From positions 207,954 to 271,953 of the forward strand of contig NZ_FOBW01000005.1 of the NCBI RefSeq assembly GCF_900109925.1: 64,000 nt of DNA, in the 5' to 3' direction. Of the stretch, positions 34,496-44,021 are shown one piece after another. The position numbers and the translations under genes are program-made. Every line of letters starts with the position of its first letter. The first letter of the stretch is position 1. Source of the DNA: Mesobacillus persicus. Its GTDB lineage: Bacteria > Bacillota > Bacilli > Bacillales > Cytobacillaceae. The notes under the pieces are model-generated. The model worked only from the letters and a program-made list of their open reading frames with translations. It made no database searches and was not told the origin of the DNA.

Positions 34496-35275
34496 TCAAA
34501 ATTGTTTCCCAAAAATATTCAAAAACCCAAGCTGATAAGACAAAAACACACTCACAAAGAACATCACAAAGAAAACACTGACAAACACCCAGTCACGTTT
34601 ATGGATGGTCATTTCGTGATAATGGGTTCGATTGGGTTCTCCGGTAAAGCCTTTTGATTCCATCGCAAGCGCTACTCGTTCCGCTTTGCGGATGGCATTG
34701 GCTAAAAGCGGAATCGCATAGCGGCGAAACTGATGCAAACGTTCCTTCATTCCCCTTGCTCTCCCTACCCCGCGTATGCGATGGGCTTGCCTTAACACTT
34801 GAAGCTCATAACGAAATGTCGGGAGAAAGCGATAACCCGCTAAAATCCCGAATGTTAATTTCGGCGGCAGCTTACATTGCTGCATTAAACTCAACATAAA
34901 CTTCGTTGAGTCCGTCGTTAAAATAAACAATAAGGACAACGCGGCAAACGAAAGGGAACGTAACCCTAGTGAGATTCCCGCCCAAAAGCTTTCTGAAGTG
35001 ACTTGAAACGACCAAATCGAAAATAAAACATCCCCACCTGAAAAAGCCTCGCTAGGATGGAGCATCGTCATCCAGGCAAAACTTACCGCTAATAGAAGAA
35101 ACGGTGAAAAAATCACTAACCAGCGCTTGAATGCCACTTTGCTGAATAGAAAGGTTACTAGAATCGTAAATACTAAATAAATAGACGGTGTCAGCGGATC
35201 GTATGTAACGGCTAGGAGCAGTGCCGGAATCAAGACAGCAAAAGCCTTCATAGTTGGATTAATGGATGTTAGCAT
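34496..35275 (-). CDS. ykoC: Energy-coupling factor transmembrane protein (EcfT), YkoC
   Basis: About 259 residues, five membrane segments and a C-terminal cytoplasmic loop with two EcfT coupling motifs around RIRGVGRARGMKERL and NAIRKAERVALAMESKGF. MLTSINPTMKAFAVLIPALL opens the protein; the longer frame starting at 35311 has no clear ribosome site. Overlaps the end of ykoD. With YkoD and YkoE it imports the thiamine precursor HMP. Confidence 0.9.
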   Translation of the reverse strand: MLTSINPTMKAFAVLIPALLLAVTYDPLTPSIYLVFTILVTFLFSKVAFKRWLVIFSPFLLLAVSFAWMTMLHPSEAFSGGDVLFSIWSFQVTSESFWAGISLGLRSLSFAALSLLFILTTDSTKFMLSLMQQCKLPPKLTFGILAGYRFLPTFRYELQVLRQAHRIRGVGRARGMKERLHQFRRYAIPLLANAIRKAERVALAMESKGFTGEPNRTHYHEMTIHKRDWVFVSVFFVMFFVSVFLSYQLGFLNIFGKQF

Positions 35276-36974
35276 GCGCCCGCTCAGCTCCTTGTTGTTT
35301 GGTGTTTTCAAGTAACTGATTGATTCTCACGCGGAAAGGGAGTCTGAGTTTCGCCTCTTGGACAATGTCCGGTCTCTCCCATAGTTCATCCGGTTGGCCG
35401 TTAAAAACCACTGTCCCGTCGCCAACGACATACACTCTTTCACAATAAGCATCGACAAGATCCATATCGTGGGTCACAAAAACAATCGCTGTCCCTTGAT
35501 GTTGGAATGTTTGAATCATGTTCATCAATTCTGCGGTTGTTTGTGCATCTTGGCCAAATGTCGGTTCATCGAACAATAATACCCTTGGTGTCTCCGCTAA
35601 CATCGTCGCCACACTAAGACGGCGTTTTTGCCCACCACTTAAGGCAAAGGGATTGCTCCATTTATGAGCAGTTAAATGGAAACGTTGGAGCAACCGAGTC
35701 ACGTTATGTTCGATTTGATCTTGGTCTACACCGTTTAATTTCATTCCAAACGCCAATTCATCGTAAACCGTATCGGTAATCAATTGATGCTCAGGGTTTT
35801 GAAACACATACCCCATTACCTGTCTCATTTCCCGCTCAGACCACGCTTCGTACTTCTTATTTAACAGCAAACGACTTCCACTTTTGGGCTTTAATAACCC
35901 GGACATTCCCTGCAATAACGTCGACTTTCCTGCCCCGTTTTTCCCTACAATCGCGATGAGTTCTCCGGAGGAAAGAGAAAGATTCATTTCTTTTAAAATG
36001 GATTGTTTTCCCCGAGCTAACGAGACATGATTTAAAGATAAAACCTCACCCAACTCATTAGCACGTTGGTCGGATGGGGGACTGTTTTTACGGGAGGGAA
36101 TCATCGTTTCACCAGTAGCATCCATCCACGCAACCAAGCTTGTTTCAGAAAGAGGACGATTGGTTTCATCCACCTTTCCATCATGTAGATCAAGAACGGT
36201 TTCAACGATTCTCGGGAGATGGACCCCCTCTGCTTTTAACAGGTCGGCTTCGTTGTAAAATACATCCTCGGGAGTCCCTTCCAACAGAATGTTTCCATTC
36301 CTACTAAGGGCGATTACCCGGTCCACCATGTGAAGATAATCATCTAACTGATGCTCAATGATGAACAGGGAAAATTTCCGCTCTTTTTTTAACGAATAGA
36401 TTAATTCAATCAATTCAAAGCGCGAAGCTGGATCCAGGTTTGCTGTCGGTTCATCCAAGATTAATAACTTTGGATTTAAAAGCAGAACGGAAGCCAGGGC
36501 GACCTTTTGCTTCTTCCCGCCTGATAATTCATGGATTGGGCGATGTTTCTCTTCGGTGAGCCCAACAGCATGTAAAATGTCGTCAATCTTCCCGCTCATC
36601 TCTTCTCGTGGTGTTTTTATATTTTCTAACGTAAACGCTAACTCATTTTCGACCGTCACCATACAAAACTGACTTTCGGGGTCTTGAAACACCACCCCAA
36701 TTTCTTGGTTGATTTCTCCCTTTTTAAAATGACTTAAAGCTGTTCCGTTATAAAAAATATCACCTCTAGCATTTCCCTCTATTCCTTCAGGGTAAAGGCC
36801 ATTTAAGCAAAGAGAGAGGGAACTTTTTCCCGACCCGCTTGGTCCAATCAAAAGAATCGTTTCTTGTTGATGGATAGTAAATGATAGATTTTTTAAAATA
36901 TGATCTTTGTCAGAGTCATAGCCAAACGAGAAATTCTCGACAGAGAGGAGTCGCTTATGATGCTTTATGCTCAC
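35259..36974 (-). CDS. ykoD: Fused double-ATPase of the ECF thiamine-precursor transporter, YkoD
   Basis: 571 residues, two complete ABC domains. First: GPSGSGKSS (Walker A), LSGGKKQK, LLILDEPTANLD, H-loop FIIEHQ. Second (from about residue 305): GKNGAGKST, LSGGQKRR, VLLFDEPTFGQD, FVTHD. The 30-50 residue C-terminus follows. Both domains look catalytically complete, as in B. subtilis YkoD. Its start overlaps the end of ykoE by 20 bp. Confidence 0.95.
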   Translation of the reverse strand: MSIKHHKRLLSVENFSFGYDSDKDHILKNLSFTIHQQETILLIGPSGSGKSSLSLCLNGLYPEGIEGNARGDIFYNGTALSHFKKGEINQEIGVVFQDPESQFCMVTVENELAFTLENIKTPREEMSGKIDDILHAVGLTEEKHRPIHELSGGKKQKVALASVLLLNPKLLILDEPTANLDPASRFELIELIYSLKKERKFSLFIIEHQLDDYLHMVDRVIALSRNGNILLEGTPEDVFYNEADLLKAEGVHLPRIVETVLDLHDGKVDETNRPLSETSLVAWMDATGETMIPSRKNSPPSDQRANELGEVLSLNHVSLARGKQSILKEMNLSLSSGELIAIVGKNGAGKSTLLQGMSGLLKPKSGSRLLLNKKYEAWSEREMRQVMGYVFQNPEHQLITDTVYDELAFGMKLNGVDQDQIEHNVTRLLQRFHLTAHKWSNPFALSGGQKRRLSVATMLAETPRVLLFDEPTFGQDAQTTAELMNMIQTFQHQGTAIVFVTHDMDLVDAYCERVYVVGDGTVVFNGQPDELWERPDIVQEAKLRLPFRVRINQLLENTKQQGAERAHANIH

Positions 36975-37560
36975 GTTTGGACTGCCACTCCTTTCCTAAC
37001 GCATAGCTTCTTAAGACACCCGTGTCTGCTAATCTTTCCGTAATCCATTTCCCTAGTAAACCAGCAATCAAAGCCCCACTAATCACCCGAACAATTAGCA
37101 TCGAGCTAAGCAGCGGAAGAGATAATGCAAGGTATCCAGAATGGTACAAGCCCCAGATAAAGCTGAATACTGCTGCACCAATTCCCGCAGCTACGAGAAC
37201 ACCTGTAGAGAAATTTCGATACTTTGTTGCAGCAAAAGCCGTCTCGGCTCCAAGTCCTTGAATTAAGGCGGAAACGATTAACATCGGACCGGCTGGTGAA
37301 CCCATTAACACTTGAACACCCCCAGCAATGGTTTCGGAGATGAGGGCCGCCCCAGGCTTACGAATGATATAGGCCGTGATGATCGAAACGATAAACCAAA
37401 TCCCAAAGATCACTTCATATCCAAATGGTCCTAAGCCAAATGGTGTTAAAACGTTAGTAAGACCCGTACCTACGGTGAAAAAGAAGAGGTAAATGACGGC
37501 AAATACAACACCGAGGATTGCCATTAAAACAATTTCACGCAAATTCCATTTATTTGTCAT
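36955..37560 (-). CDS. ykoE: ECF transporter S component YkoE
   Basis: 201 residues, six hydrophobic segments. MTNKWNLREIVLMAILGVVF is the typical S-component N-terminus, LTPFGLGPFGYEVIFGIWFI and AGGVQVLMGSPAGPML lie in the substrate-binding helices. It binds hydroxymethylpyrimidine or thiamine in the known ykoFEDC system. Confidence 0.93.
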   Translation of the reverse strand: MTNKWNLREIVLMAILGVVFAVIYLFFFTVGTGLTNVLTPFGLGPFGYEVIFGIWFIVSIITAYIIRKPGAALISETIAGGVQVLMGSPAGPMLIVSALIQGLGAETAFAATKYRNFSTGVLVAAGIGAAVFSFIWGLYHSGYLALSLPLLSSMLIVRVISGALIAGLLGKWITERLADTGVLRSYALGKEWQSKREHKAS

Positions 37561-37669
37561 TTCGTAGATCTCCTTAAAATGTATTTTCGTATTTTACAAT
37601 CGTGGTTAATCCCCACTTAAATGCCCTTCCCCCCTACACAAGCAAGGAGGAAGAGCCCACTAATAGATG

Positions 37670-38272
37670 TTATTTGTCTTTCTTTGATGGACTGTTCGCC
37701 GAAATCGCTGCGGTCATCGTCACATGGCTTCGTTCATGGGTTTTAGACGCATTCACAAACGACTGCTCAAGGGTTTTAAATACATCATTGGCATCTCCAT
37801 CAAGGCGGGACGCATAATGAACACCTTTCGTGAACGTGCCGTGATCCTTGGCCACCTCCACCTGGTCAGCAATGACTTGCATATAGTCTGGATTGTTCAT
37901 CGGATAAAGGGCAAATTGAGTCGCCACCTCTACCTTTTCTTTGCTAGAAGCTTCTTCATTCAAGCGCTCATCGTTCTCTGACATATAGCTATCCCCCTCG
38001 GTATCTCCAGGGCAACCAACCGAAAACGTTCCATTAAAAACAGTATGTACCCCCGTTTTGGCCGCATGGATAAAAATCGCCTTGGCCACATCAAAGACAT
38101 GCTCACTACGTCCGCGAATACATGTCGTTACATCATCCGTTTCCATCCAAACCTTGCTTGTATCGACCTCATTTAATGCCGTTAAAATCACATCCACAAA
38201 ACGATCTGTCATCGGATAAATTGAAAAACGACACCCTACGATTCTACTTGTTCCACAACTTAAACCTTGCAT
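37670..38272 (-). CDS. ykoF: YkoF, thiamine/HMP-binding protein
   Basis: 200 residues, two ACT-like repeats: RIVGCRFSIYPMTDRFVDVI with DVTTCIRGRSEHVF in the first half, and EVATQFALYPMNNPDYMQVI with GVHYASRLDGDANDVF in the second. B. subtilis YkoF is a dimeric thiamine-binding protein. First gene after the riboswitch; 109 nt separate it from ykoE. Confidence 0.95.
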   Translation of the reverse strand: MQGLSCGTSRIVGCRFSIYPMTDRFVDVILTALNEVDTSKVWMETDDVTTCIRGRSEHVFDVAKAIFIHAAKTGVHTVFNGTFSVGCPGDTEGDSYMSENDERLNEEASSKEKVEVATQFALYPMNNPDYMQVIADQVEVAKDHGTFTKGVHYASRLDGDANDVFKTLEQSFVNASKTHERSHVTMTAAISANSPSKKDK

Positions 38273-38344
38273 ACTTGTTTCCTCCTAAACTTTTATTTGT
38301 CCGTTTCGCCTTAGATATTAGGGGTGCCTAGTCTCCCAAGAACG

Positions 38345-38378
38345 CAAAAAACTGCATTCTCCAAATAGGAAAATGCAG
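38345..38378 (-). terminator. Expression-platform terminator of the TPP riboswitch
   Basis: CTGCATTTTCC and GGAGAATGCAG arms with a TATTT loop, then TTTTTTG on the minus strand, between the aptamer and ykoF. TPP binding would favour termination. Confidence 0.85.
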
Positions 38379-38420
38379 TGATAGTCAAAATTAATTAAAA
38401 TCTAATAAATAGAAGACGCC

Positions 38421-38515
38421 ACTTGCACTTCCCCACGCTAGTATTACCTAGTTCAGGTCCAGAGGGTCAGCAGGAATTTCACCCGCCTCTCAGCAATAAA
38501 GCACCCCTAGTGCGA
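38421..38515 (-). ncRNA. TPP (THI-box) riboswitch aptamer
   Basis: Minus strand shows the conserved order: ACTAGGGGTGC, GCTGAGAGG, then CTGACCCTCTGGACCTGAAC, CTAGGTAATACTAG and the closing GCGTGGGGAAGT, which pairs to the start. It precedes ykoF, a thiamine-precursor operon. Confidence 0.97.
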
Positions 38516-38539
38516 AACGAATATTCATTTGTCTCACTA

Positions 38540-38567
38540 ATTGTACGATAAATCTAAGTGTTTGCAA
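38540..38567 (-). promoter_or_regulatory. Promoter of ykoFEDC
   Basis: TTGCAA (38562-38567), 16-bp spacer, TACAAT (38540-38545), just upstream of the aptamer. Confidence 0.7.
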
Positions 38568-38730
38568 ATAAAAAAATTTTCAAGCGACCTTTTTGGATGG
38601 TTGTACTTTAGCGGCGAGCTACTGATTTAAGTAGGTTTATAAGCTGTTTTTTTAACGGTAAAAAAAATTAAGAAACTTTTTATTACCACTATTCGTATAT
38701 TTATTATTCAAACAATAAGGGGGATACCTC

Positions 38731-39240
38731 TTGAAACATGCCCTACCACTTTTAGTAGTGATGATTATTGGCCTACTTACTGCTTGTTCTAATGAAGTAA
38801 ATCAATCGCAAGAGGTGATTGCTAATTATCCTGAAGCAATTACTGAAAGGATTGAAGAACTTCCTGAAGCAATTAGAAAGAATTTAGTCGTCCCTTCAAA
38901 ATTACCTGAGTCTTTTCATGTAATTGATTTTGGATATACTAGCGACCCTCCGAATGACCCGAATGGAAAGATTATTCTTACTAACTTCATCTATTCTGGA
39001 GATCATGCCCAACTTTTGCTCAACACCATGTATGGAGATTCTGTAAGTTATACAAATGAAAAAAATAGTGAAACGGTTACTTTAGATAACGGAATTGTGG
39101 CAAAGGTTGGTGATTTTAGTTTACGATGGGGGAACGAGGATGGAAGTTATCACGAGTTAGCGTTACTATTTCCCCCTGATGTGACAGAAACGGAAATGAC
39201 GATAGATGATTTAATAGAGATCGCAAATTCAATGGATTAG
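38731..39240 (+). CDS. Hypothetical lipoprotein
   Basis: 169 residues from a TTG start with a GGGGGAT ribosome site. Signal peptide with LLTAC lipobox at residue 15-19. The mature part has IPxVPSKLPESFHVIDFGYT-like text and several Glu/Asp-rich segments, ending DDLIEIANSMD. The pattern 'LP....YTSDP...G.I...NF.Y' resembles DUF4367-like or stress-type lipoproteins, but I do not assign it. Monocistronic. Confidence 0.7.
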   Translation: MKHALPLLVVMIIGLLTACSNEVNQSQEVIANYPEAITERIEELPEAIRKNLVVPSKLPESFHVIDFGYTSDPPNDPNGKIILTNFIYSGDHAQLLLNTMYGDSVSYTNEKNSETVTLDNGIVAKVGDFSLRWGNEDGSYHELALLFPPDVTETEMTIDDLIEIANSMD

Positions 39241-39325
39241 TGATCTAATTAGCTATCATTCTACCTTATTATTTAAAATTTACATACTCGTATGAGAGAT
39301 TCCACAAGTTAAGAGGTGTGGCACT

Positions 39326-39532
39326 ATGATGTTTATAGTTGGCATTCTATTTATTTTCGTTGGTTTCTATATGGTAGCAATCCCCGCCGTGCTTTGGGAT
39401 CTAACAGAGAGCTGGAAATCAAAGGACGCAAGGGAACCATCGACTTTTTATATTTGGGTTTCGAGGATTGGCGGGATATTTTTAATCCTTATAGGTATCG
39501 CTGGGATTGTCGAAATGTTTATTTTAATGTAG
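39326..39532 (+). CDS. Small membrane protein, DUF6199-like
   Basis: 68 residues with two membrane helices (FIVGILFIFVGFYMVAIPAV and FYIWVSRIGGIFLILIGIAG) joined by a polar LWDLTESWKSKDAREPS loop. The W-x-LTESWKSKDA loop is the DUF6199 hallmark. AAGAGGTGTGG precedes the tandem ATGs. A longer frame at 39316-39645 is a shadow. Confidence 0.75.
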   Translation: MMFIVGILFIFVGFYMVAIPAVLWDLTESWKSKDAREPSTFYIWVSRIGGIFLILIGIAGIVEMFILM

Positions 39533-39559
39533 TACTCCAAATAAGAAGGCTTAGCGAAA

Positions 39560-39750
39560 GTAAAATAACGGGAGTTTTTACCGTTAAATGCCGAAGGGAG
39601 CTCTTTTCGTGTGATATAAGGGGAGATTTTCCCGCTATCAGATAGAAATGCCTCCCTTTTCGCGTTTCTCGAACAAGTAGCGGGAATTTCTCCCCTTATT
39701 TAAGCCATTTGCAATGTTATTTGCTATTTAAGGGGAATTTTTCCCTTTAT
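39560..39750 (-). repeat. Four-palindrome element, copy 2
   Basis: Palindromes begin at 39569, 39620, 39680 and 39731 (offsets 51, 60, 51). Read on the minus strand: GGGAAAAATTCCC, GGGGAGAAATTCCC, GCGGGAAAATCTCCCC, ACGGTAAAAACTCCCGT, with linkers CATTGCAAATGGCTTAAATA and GAGCTCCCTTC that match copy 1. It also lies between convergent genes. Confidence 0.85.
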
Positions 39751-39806
39751 TTATTGTAAGTGTCAGAGCAGAGAGTGGGGATACAAGGCTACTTTATGTT
39801 CATTTC

Positions 39807-39846
39807 AAAAGAGCAGGCGCACAATCTGCGCCTGCTCTAAAAAAGA
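39807..39846 (-). terminator. Bidirectional terminator after mmsA
   Basis: GAGCAGGCGC, 7-nt loop, GCGCCTGCTC, with flanking A-runs (TAAAAAA to the right, AAAA to the left); can stop mmsA and the + strand gene. Confidence 0.85.
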
Positions 39847-39851
39847 TAATA

Positions 39852-41309
39852 TTAGTGACGTGCTGTTAACATCTTGCGTCTTGTGTAGAATTCAACTCCG
39901 TCTGTTCCGTTTGCATGAAGATCTCCATAGAATGAGTTCTTCCATCCGGAGAATGGGAAGAAGGCCATTGGTGCTGGAACCCCGATGTTCACGCCAAGCA
40001 TACCAACTTCGATATTTTCTCTGAAGTAGCGAACCGCTTTAGAGCTGTCTGTGAATAGGCAAGCTCCATTTCCGAAGTCTGACTTATTGGTTAATTCGAT
40101 TGCGTTTTCTAAACTATCTACGCGAACAATTGAGAGAACCGGTGCAAAGATTTCTTCCTTCCAAATTCTCATTGAAGGATTCACATTGTCAAAGATGGTT
40201 GGTCCAATGAAGTAGCCTTCCTTATGGTACGCTTCATCTTTACGGCCATCACGAATGAGGGTAGCTCCTTCTTGCTCGCCGACTTCAATATAGTTTGCTG
40301 TTCTTTCCTTATTTTCCTGGCGAATAACTGGACCTAAGAACACATCTTCTTCCAAACCGTTACCGATTGTGATTTCATTTGCTTTTTCGTTCAACTTCGC
40401 AATTAATTGATCTGCCACATCACCGACAGCGACAACAACAGAGCATGCCATACATCTTTCCCCAGCAGAGCCATAGGAAGCAGCAATGATTTCTTTTACG
40501 GAAGCTTCAAGGTCGGCATCTGGCATAACGATTGAATGGTTTTTTGCTCCTGCTAACGCTTGAACGCGCTTGCCATTTGCGGCTGCAGTTTTATAAATAT
40601 ACTCTGCAACAGGCTGTGAGCCTACGAAGGAAATCGCTGGAACATCCTCGTGATCCAATAATCCGTTCACGATATCATGCGCCCCATGAACAATGTTAAA
40701 GACTCCGTCTGGTAGACCTGCTTCTGTAAACAATTCTGCTAAGCGATTCGCAAGGATTGGTGTACGTTCAGATGGCTTAAGCACAAATGTATTACCGCAA
40801 GCGATTGCAAGCGGGAACATCCAGCAAGGAACCATCATTGGAAAGTTAAATGGGGTAATCCCACCAACAACACCAACTGGATAACGGTACATGCCTGATT
40901 CGATTCCTGTTGCAATGTCAGGAAGCTGTTTTCCCATCATCAAAGATGGTGCTCCAGCTGCGAATTCCACACATTCAATTCCGCGCTGAACCTCGCCGTA
41001 AGCCTCTTTAAAGCTTTTTCCGTTTTCCTTGGTAATTAATGTTGCAAGCTCATCCCAATTTTCTACTAATAATTGCTGATATTTAAATAGAATACGAGCA
41101 CGTTTTGGTACAGGTGTCTTGCTCCAAGTTTTAAAAGCTTCCTTCGCGATTTGTACCGCCTCGTCTAAATCTTCACGCGTGGAGATTGGAACTCGCGCAA
41201 GCTCTTCTCCTGTTGCCGGATTTGGCACGATATCATATTTTTCTGTTTGTGATTCAATCCACTGTCCGTTGATAAAGTTCTTTAGTGTTTGAGTAGTTGT
41301 TGTTGTCAT
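39852..41309 (-). CDS. mmsA: CoA-acylating (methyl)malonate-semialdehyde dehydrogenase
   Basis: 485 residues. ALDH features: [78 protein letters not shown] and the catalytic Cys in [11 protein letters not shown], all hallmarks of the MmsA/IolA class. It turns malonate or methylmalonate semialdehyde, CoA and NAD+ into acetyl-CoA or propionyl-CoA with CO2 release. ATG 41309 has AAAGGGGAAAT upstream. Last gene of the sigma-54 operon. No inositol genes are near, so a role in hydroxyacid rather than inositol breakdown is likely. Confidence 0.9.
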   Translation of the reverse strand: MTTTTTQTLKNFINGQWIESQTEKYDIVPNPATGEELARVPISTREDLDEAVQIAKEAFKTWSKTPVPKRARILFKYQQLLVENWDELATLITKENGKSFKEAYGEVQRGIECVEFAAGAPSLMMGKQLPDIATGIESGMYRYPVGVVGGITPFNFPMMVPCWMFPLAIACGNTFVLKPSERTPILANRLAELFTEAGLPDGVFNIVHGAHDIVNGLLDHEDVPAISFVGSQPVAEYIYKTAAANGKRVQALAGAKNHSIVMPDADLEASVKEIIAASYGSAGERCMACSVVVAVGDVADQLIAKLNEKANEITIGNGLEEDVFLGPVIRQENKERTANYIEVGEQEGATLIRDGRKDEAYHKEGYFIGPTIFDNVNPSMRIWKEEIFAPVLSIVRVDSLENAIELTNKSDFGNGACLFTDSSKAVRYFRENIEVGMLGVNIGVPAPMAFFPFSGWKNSFYGDLHANGTDGVEFYTRRKMLTARH

Positions 41310-41349
41310 TTTTATTTCCCCTTTCATTTTTAAAAATTGCTAATCGGTT

Positions 41350-42699
41350 TTAAAATATGGAATAAAGTAAAACTGCCAAGGCCAATACAATCGTTGGCAT
41401 AACCACGCTCAGGATGAAAATGGGACCATAAGAGCGTTTATGTGATTCCCCGCAGATCGCACGAATGGTTGTCACCACATAGCCATTATGCGGAAGTGAA
41501 TCCAAGCCACCTGATGCAAGTGCCGAAATACGGTGCATGGCACCAGGATCAAGTCCCTGGGCTAAATACATAGGTGACAAAATTGGCAAGGCAATCCCGA
41601 GGCCGCCTGAAGCGGAACCAGTGATCCCACAAATAAGTGTAACTGCAATGGCCAATCCCATTAATGGAGGTCCAGGAAGATTCACAAGACCATCGACCAC
41701 CGTGCTAAACGCTGCTACTTGGGCTGCTACACTTCCGAAACCAACTACTGCACAGGTATTCGCAGCAGCAACTAACGCATCCTGTGACCCTTTTGCCATA
41801 GCGGACCAAAAATCCTGCAAGAATTTAAACATCAATACACAAGCAAGGAAAATTCCACTTGCTAATGAAATAAGTGCCGCCCCTGTTGAAGAGGTGAAGT
41901 TTGAAATCGTATTTAACAATACGATGACTGAAACAAGCGGCAGAATTGCAAAAACAATATTTGGGAGCTCAGTATCTTTTCCCATATTCTGAGGCTTTTG
42001 CGCTTCTAGTTCCTCTTCCGCAAGAGCTGCTGCTGTTTCGTTTGTAGCCGGCTGATTTGGCAGCGAGAAGGTTTCGCCATTTTGAACAGCCTTTTTAACC
42101 ATTTTCCCTAGCAAAATTCCGCCAACCACCATAATGGTTAGAGCCATCAATACCCCAATGATGCCTCCTGCTGTAGGTTTTGTTCCAAAAAATTCAGTTG
42201 GAATCAGGTTCTGAATTTCTGGAGAACCTGGTGCGGTCATCGTAAATGAGATCGACCCAAACACCAACGCGGCTGGGATAAAACGATGCGGAAGATTCGC
42301 CACTCTGAATAACGAAACAGCAATAGGATAAACAGCAAAGCCTACAACGAACAAGCTTACTCCACCATAAGTCATAACAGCAGCTGCTGCTACGACAGCG
42401 AATACAGCACGAGAAGGTCCAAGCGTATCTTTGACCCAGTTTGCGATGCTGTCCGCGGCTTTGGTCTCCTGCATGATTTTTCCGAATATTGCTCCTAACA
42501 GAAAGATTAAGAACCATGACTTGAAGTACCCCGTAAATCCAGTCATATAGTGTTCCGTCATTGCCGTTTCAAGGTTTAAACCACCGGTTATTGCCACAAG
42601 AATCGCACTGATGATTGCCGCGACAATAATATTGATCCCCTTCATCGTCAAATACATTAACAGTCCAAGTGAAGCAATCAGACCAAGCATCCCTAACAT
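41350..42699 (-). CDS. GntP-family permease
   Basis: 449 residues with about 12 membrane segments. MLGMLGLIASLGLLMYLTMK begins the protein; PGSPEIQNLIPTEFFGTKPT AGG and SGGLGIALPILSPMYLAQGL DPGAMHRISALASGGLDSLPHNG are GntP-type substrate/pore motifs. ATG 42699 follows GGGGGAAAT; the longer frame to 42786 overlaps the upstream gene. It likely imports the hydroxyacid substrate used by the flanking enzymes. Confidence 0.88.
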   Translation of the reverse strand: MLGMLGLIASLGLLMYLTMKGINIIVAAIISAILVAITGGLNLETAMTEHYMTGFTGYFKSWFLIFLLGAIFGKIMQETKAADSIANWVKDTLGPSRAVFAVVAAAAVMTYGGVSLFVVGFAVYPIAVSLFRVANLPHRFIPAALVFGSISFTMTAPGSPEIQNLIPTEFFGTKPTAGGIIGVLMALTIMVVGGILLGKMVKKAVQNGETFSLPNQPATNETAAALAEEELEAQKPQNMGKDTELPNIVFAILPLVSVIVLLNTISNFTSSTGAALISLASGIFLACVLMFKFLQDFWSAMAKGSQDALVAAANTCAVVGFGSVAAQVAAFSTVVDGLVNLPGPPLMGLAIAVTLICGITGSASGGLGIALPILSPMYLAQGLDPGAMHRISALASGGLDSLPHNGYVVTTIRAICGESHKRSYGPIFILSVVMPTIVLALAVLLYSIF

Positions 42700-42727
42700 T
42701 TTATTTCCCCCGTTCCCCCATCGAAAC

Positions 42728-43924
42728 TTACAAAACCTTCTCCTCGGTACTGAACTGGTAAGCATAACAATTGTGGTAAAGTTCAACTAGTTCATTGAAC
42801 GTTGGCACTCTAGGATTATTACCCGGGCTTCCGCTGTCGATTGCGTCAAATGCCATTTTCTCCACTACATTTTCAAATGCTTTTTGGTCAATCCCCCATC
42901 CCTTTAGATTAGGGATATTTAATTGGAGACAAAGCGCCTTAACAGATTGAACCGCCGCTTCTGCTGCCTCAAGATTGGAAAGGGTTTCATTTTTCCGGTC
43001 AAAAATCCTACCGATATCAGCTAAGCGATCCGTGCAGGCGTCTTTACTAAATTCAAGAACCGCGGGTAGGAGCATTGCATTGGAGATTCCGTGTGGAACA
43101 TGAAATAGTGCCCCAATTGGCCTGGACATCCCATGAACTAAACAAACAGAGGCATTTGTAAACGCCATTCCTGCTTGATAAGAGCCCAGAGACATTGCTT
43201 CACGTGCATCGACATTTTCCCCATCATTGTAAGCGGTTAAAAGATTATCGATAATTAACTTCATCGCCGATAATGCAAGCGTATCGGTCATTGGGTGCGC
43301 CTTTTTCGAAAGATAAGCTTCAATCGCATGGCTCAATGCATCTACCCCTGTTGCTGCCGTTACATTTTTCGGAGACGACAGCGTTAATAAAGGGTCCACG
43401 ATGGCCACATCGGGCATAAAGGCAGGTTGTTTAATCATCATTTTCACATCATTCGATGTATTTGTGATAACAGTTACATCGGTTGCCTCCGACCCAGTCC
43501 CTGCAGTGGTTGGAATGGCTATATGTGGGACCGGACTGTTTTCAGCTATTTTCTTCCCACCCATGTAATCGCCTATGTACCCATCGTTTGTCGCCAGAAC
43601 AGCGATTGCCTTAGCAGTATCCAGGCAGCTTCCCCCGCCAAGAGAGATTACTAGCTCACATTGCTCACGTTTAAGGATATTTAAAGCTTCCGCCACGTAC
43701 TGATCTGTCGGTTCAGAGTTTACGCCGAGATATACCTCACTCTGAACTCCTTCTTTCTGCAACAGCTGCTGGCATTCCTTTATATAACCAAGGCTATCCA
43801 TAATCTTGTCACTGACGATCAGCGCTTTTTTTCCCCTAAGAGCTGCTTCCGTCCCTACATTTTGAAAGGCGTTGCGGCCATAGTAGGTTGTTTTTGGTGT
43901 TCGTAAAATTGCAAAATTCTCCAC
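42728..43924 (-). CDS. Iron-containing alcohol dehydrogenase
   Basis: 398 residues. Metal-binding and NAD motifs: ISLGGGSCLDTAKAIAVLA, AIPTTAGTGSEATDVTVI, and the iron ligands Asp/His in VDALSHAIEAYLSKKAHPMT, LVHGMSRPIGALFHVPHGISN. Closest in style to 4-hydroxybutyrate/1,3-propanediol dehydrogenases. With the CoA-acylating semialdehyde dehydrogenase and GntP permease it would oxidise a short hydroxyacid (for example 3-hydroxypropionate or 3-hydroxyisobutyrate) to its semialdehyde. First gene of the operon. Confidence 0.9.
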   Translation of the reverse strand: MENFAILRTPKTTYYGRNAFQNVGTEAALRGKKALIVSDKIMDSLGYIKECQQLLQKEGVQSEVYLGVNSEPTDQYVAEALNILKREQCELVISLGGGSCLDTAKAIAVLATNDGYIGDYMGGKKIAENSPVPHIAIPTTAGTGSEATDVTVITNTSNDVKMMIKQPAFMPDVAIVDPLLTLSSPKNVTAATGVDALSHAIEAYLSKKAHPMTDTLALSAMKLIIDNLLTAYNDGENVDAREAMSLGSYQAGMAFTNASVCLVHGMSRPIGALFHVPHGISNAMLLPAVLEFSKDACTDRLADIGRIFDRKNETLSNLEAAEAAVQSVKALCLQLNIPNLKGWGIDQKAFENVVEKMAFDAIDSGSPGNNPRVPTFNELVELYHNCYAYQFSTEEKVL

Positions 43925-43964
43925 CTATGTTTTCACCCCTTGTTTATTTATCACTTTTTATAGT

Positions 43965-43981
43965 TGCAAGAAGCGTGCCAA
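43965..43981 (-). promoter_or_regulatory. Sigma-54 (-24/-12) promoter
   Basis: Minus strand TTGGCACGCTTCTTGCA: GG at -24 and GC at -12 with 5-bp spacing, a perfect TGGCAC-N5-TTGCA. It is about 45 nt upstream of the alcohol dehydrogenase start. Confidence 0.93.
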
Positions 43982-44021
43982 CTTGAAAAAGTGATAAAAT
44001 AAACATTTTTACTGTTTCAAA

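Noticed and set aside
41537..41992. 151-codon plus-strand frame inside the GntP permease gene
   Set aside because: It is the antisense shadow of a strongly supported membrane protein.
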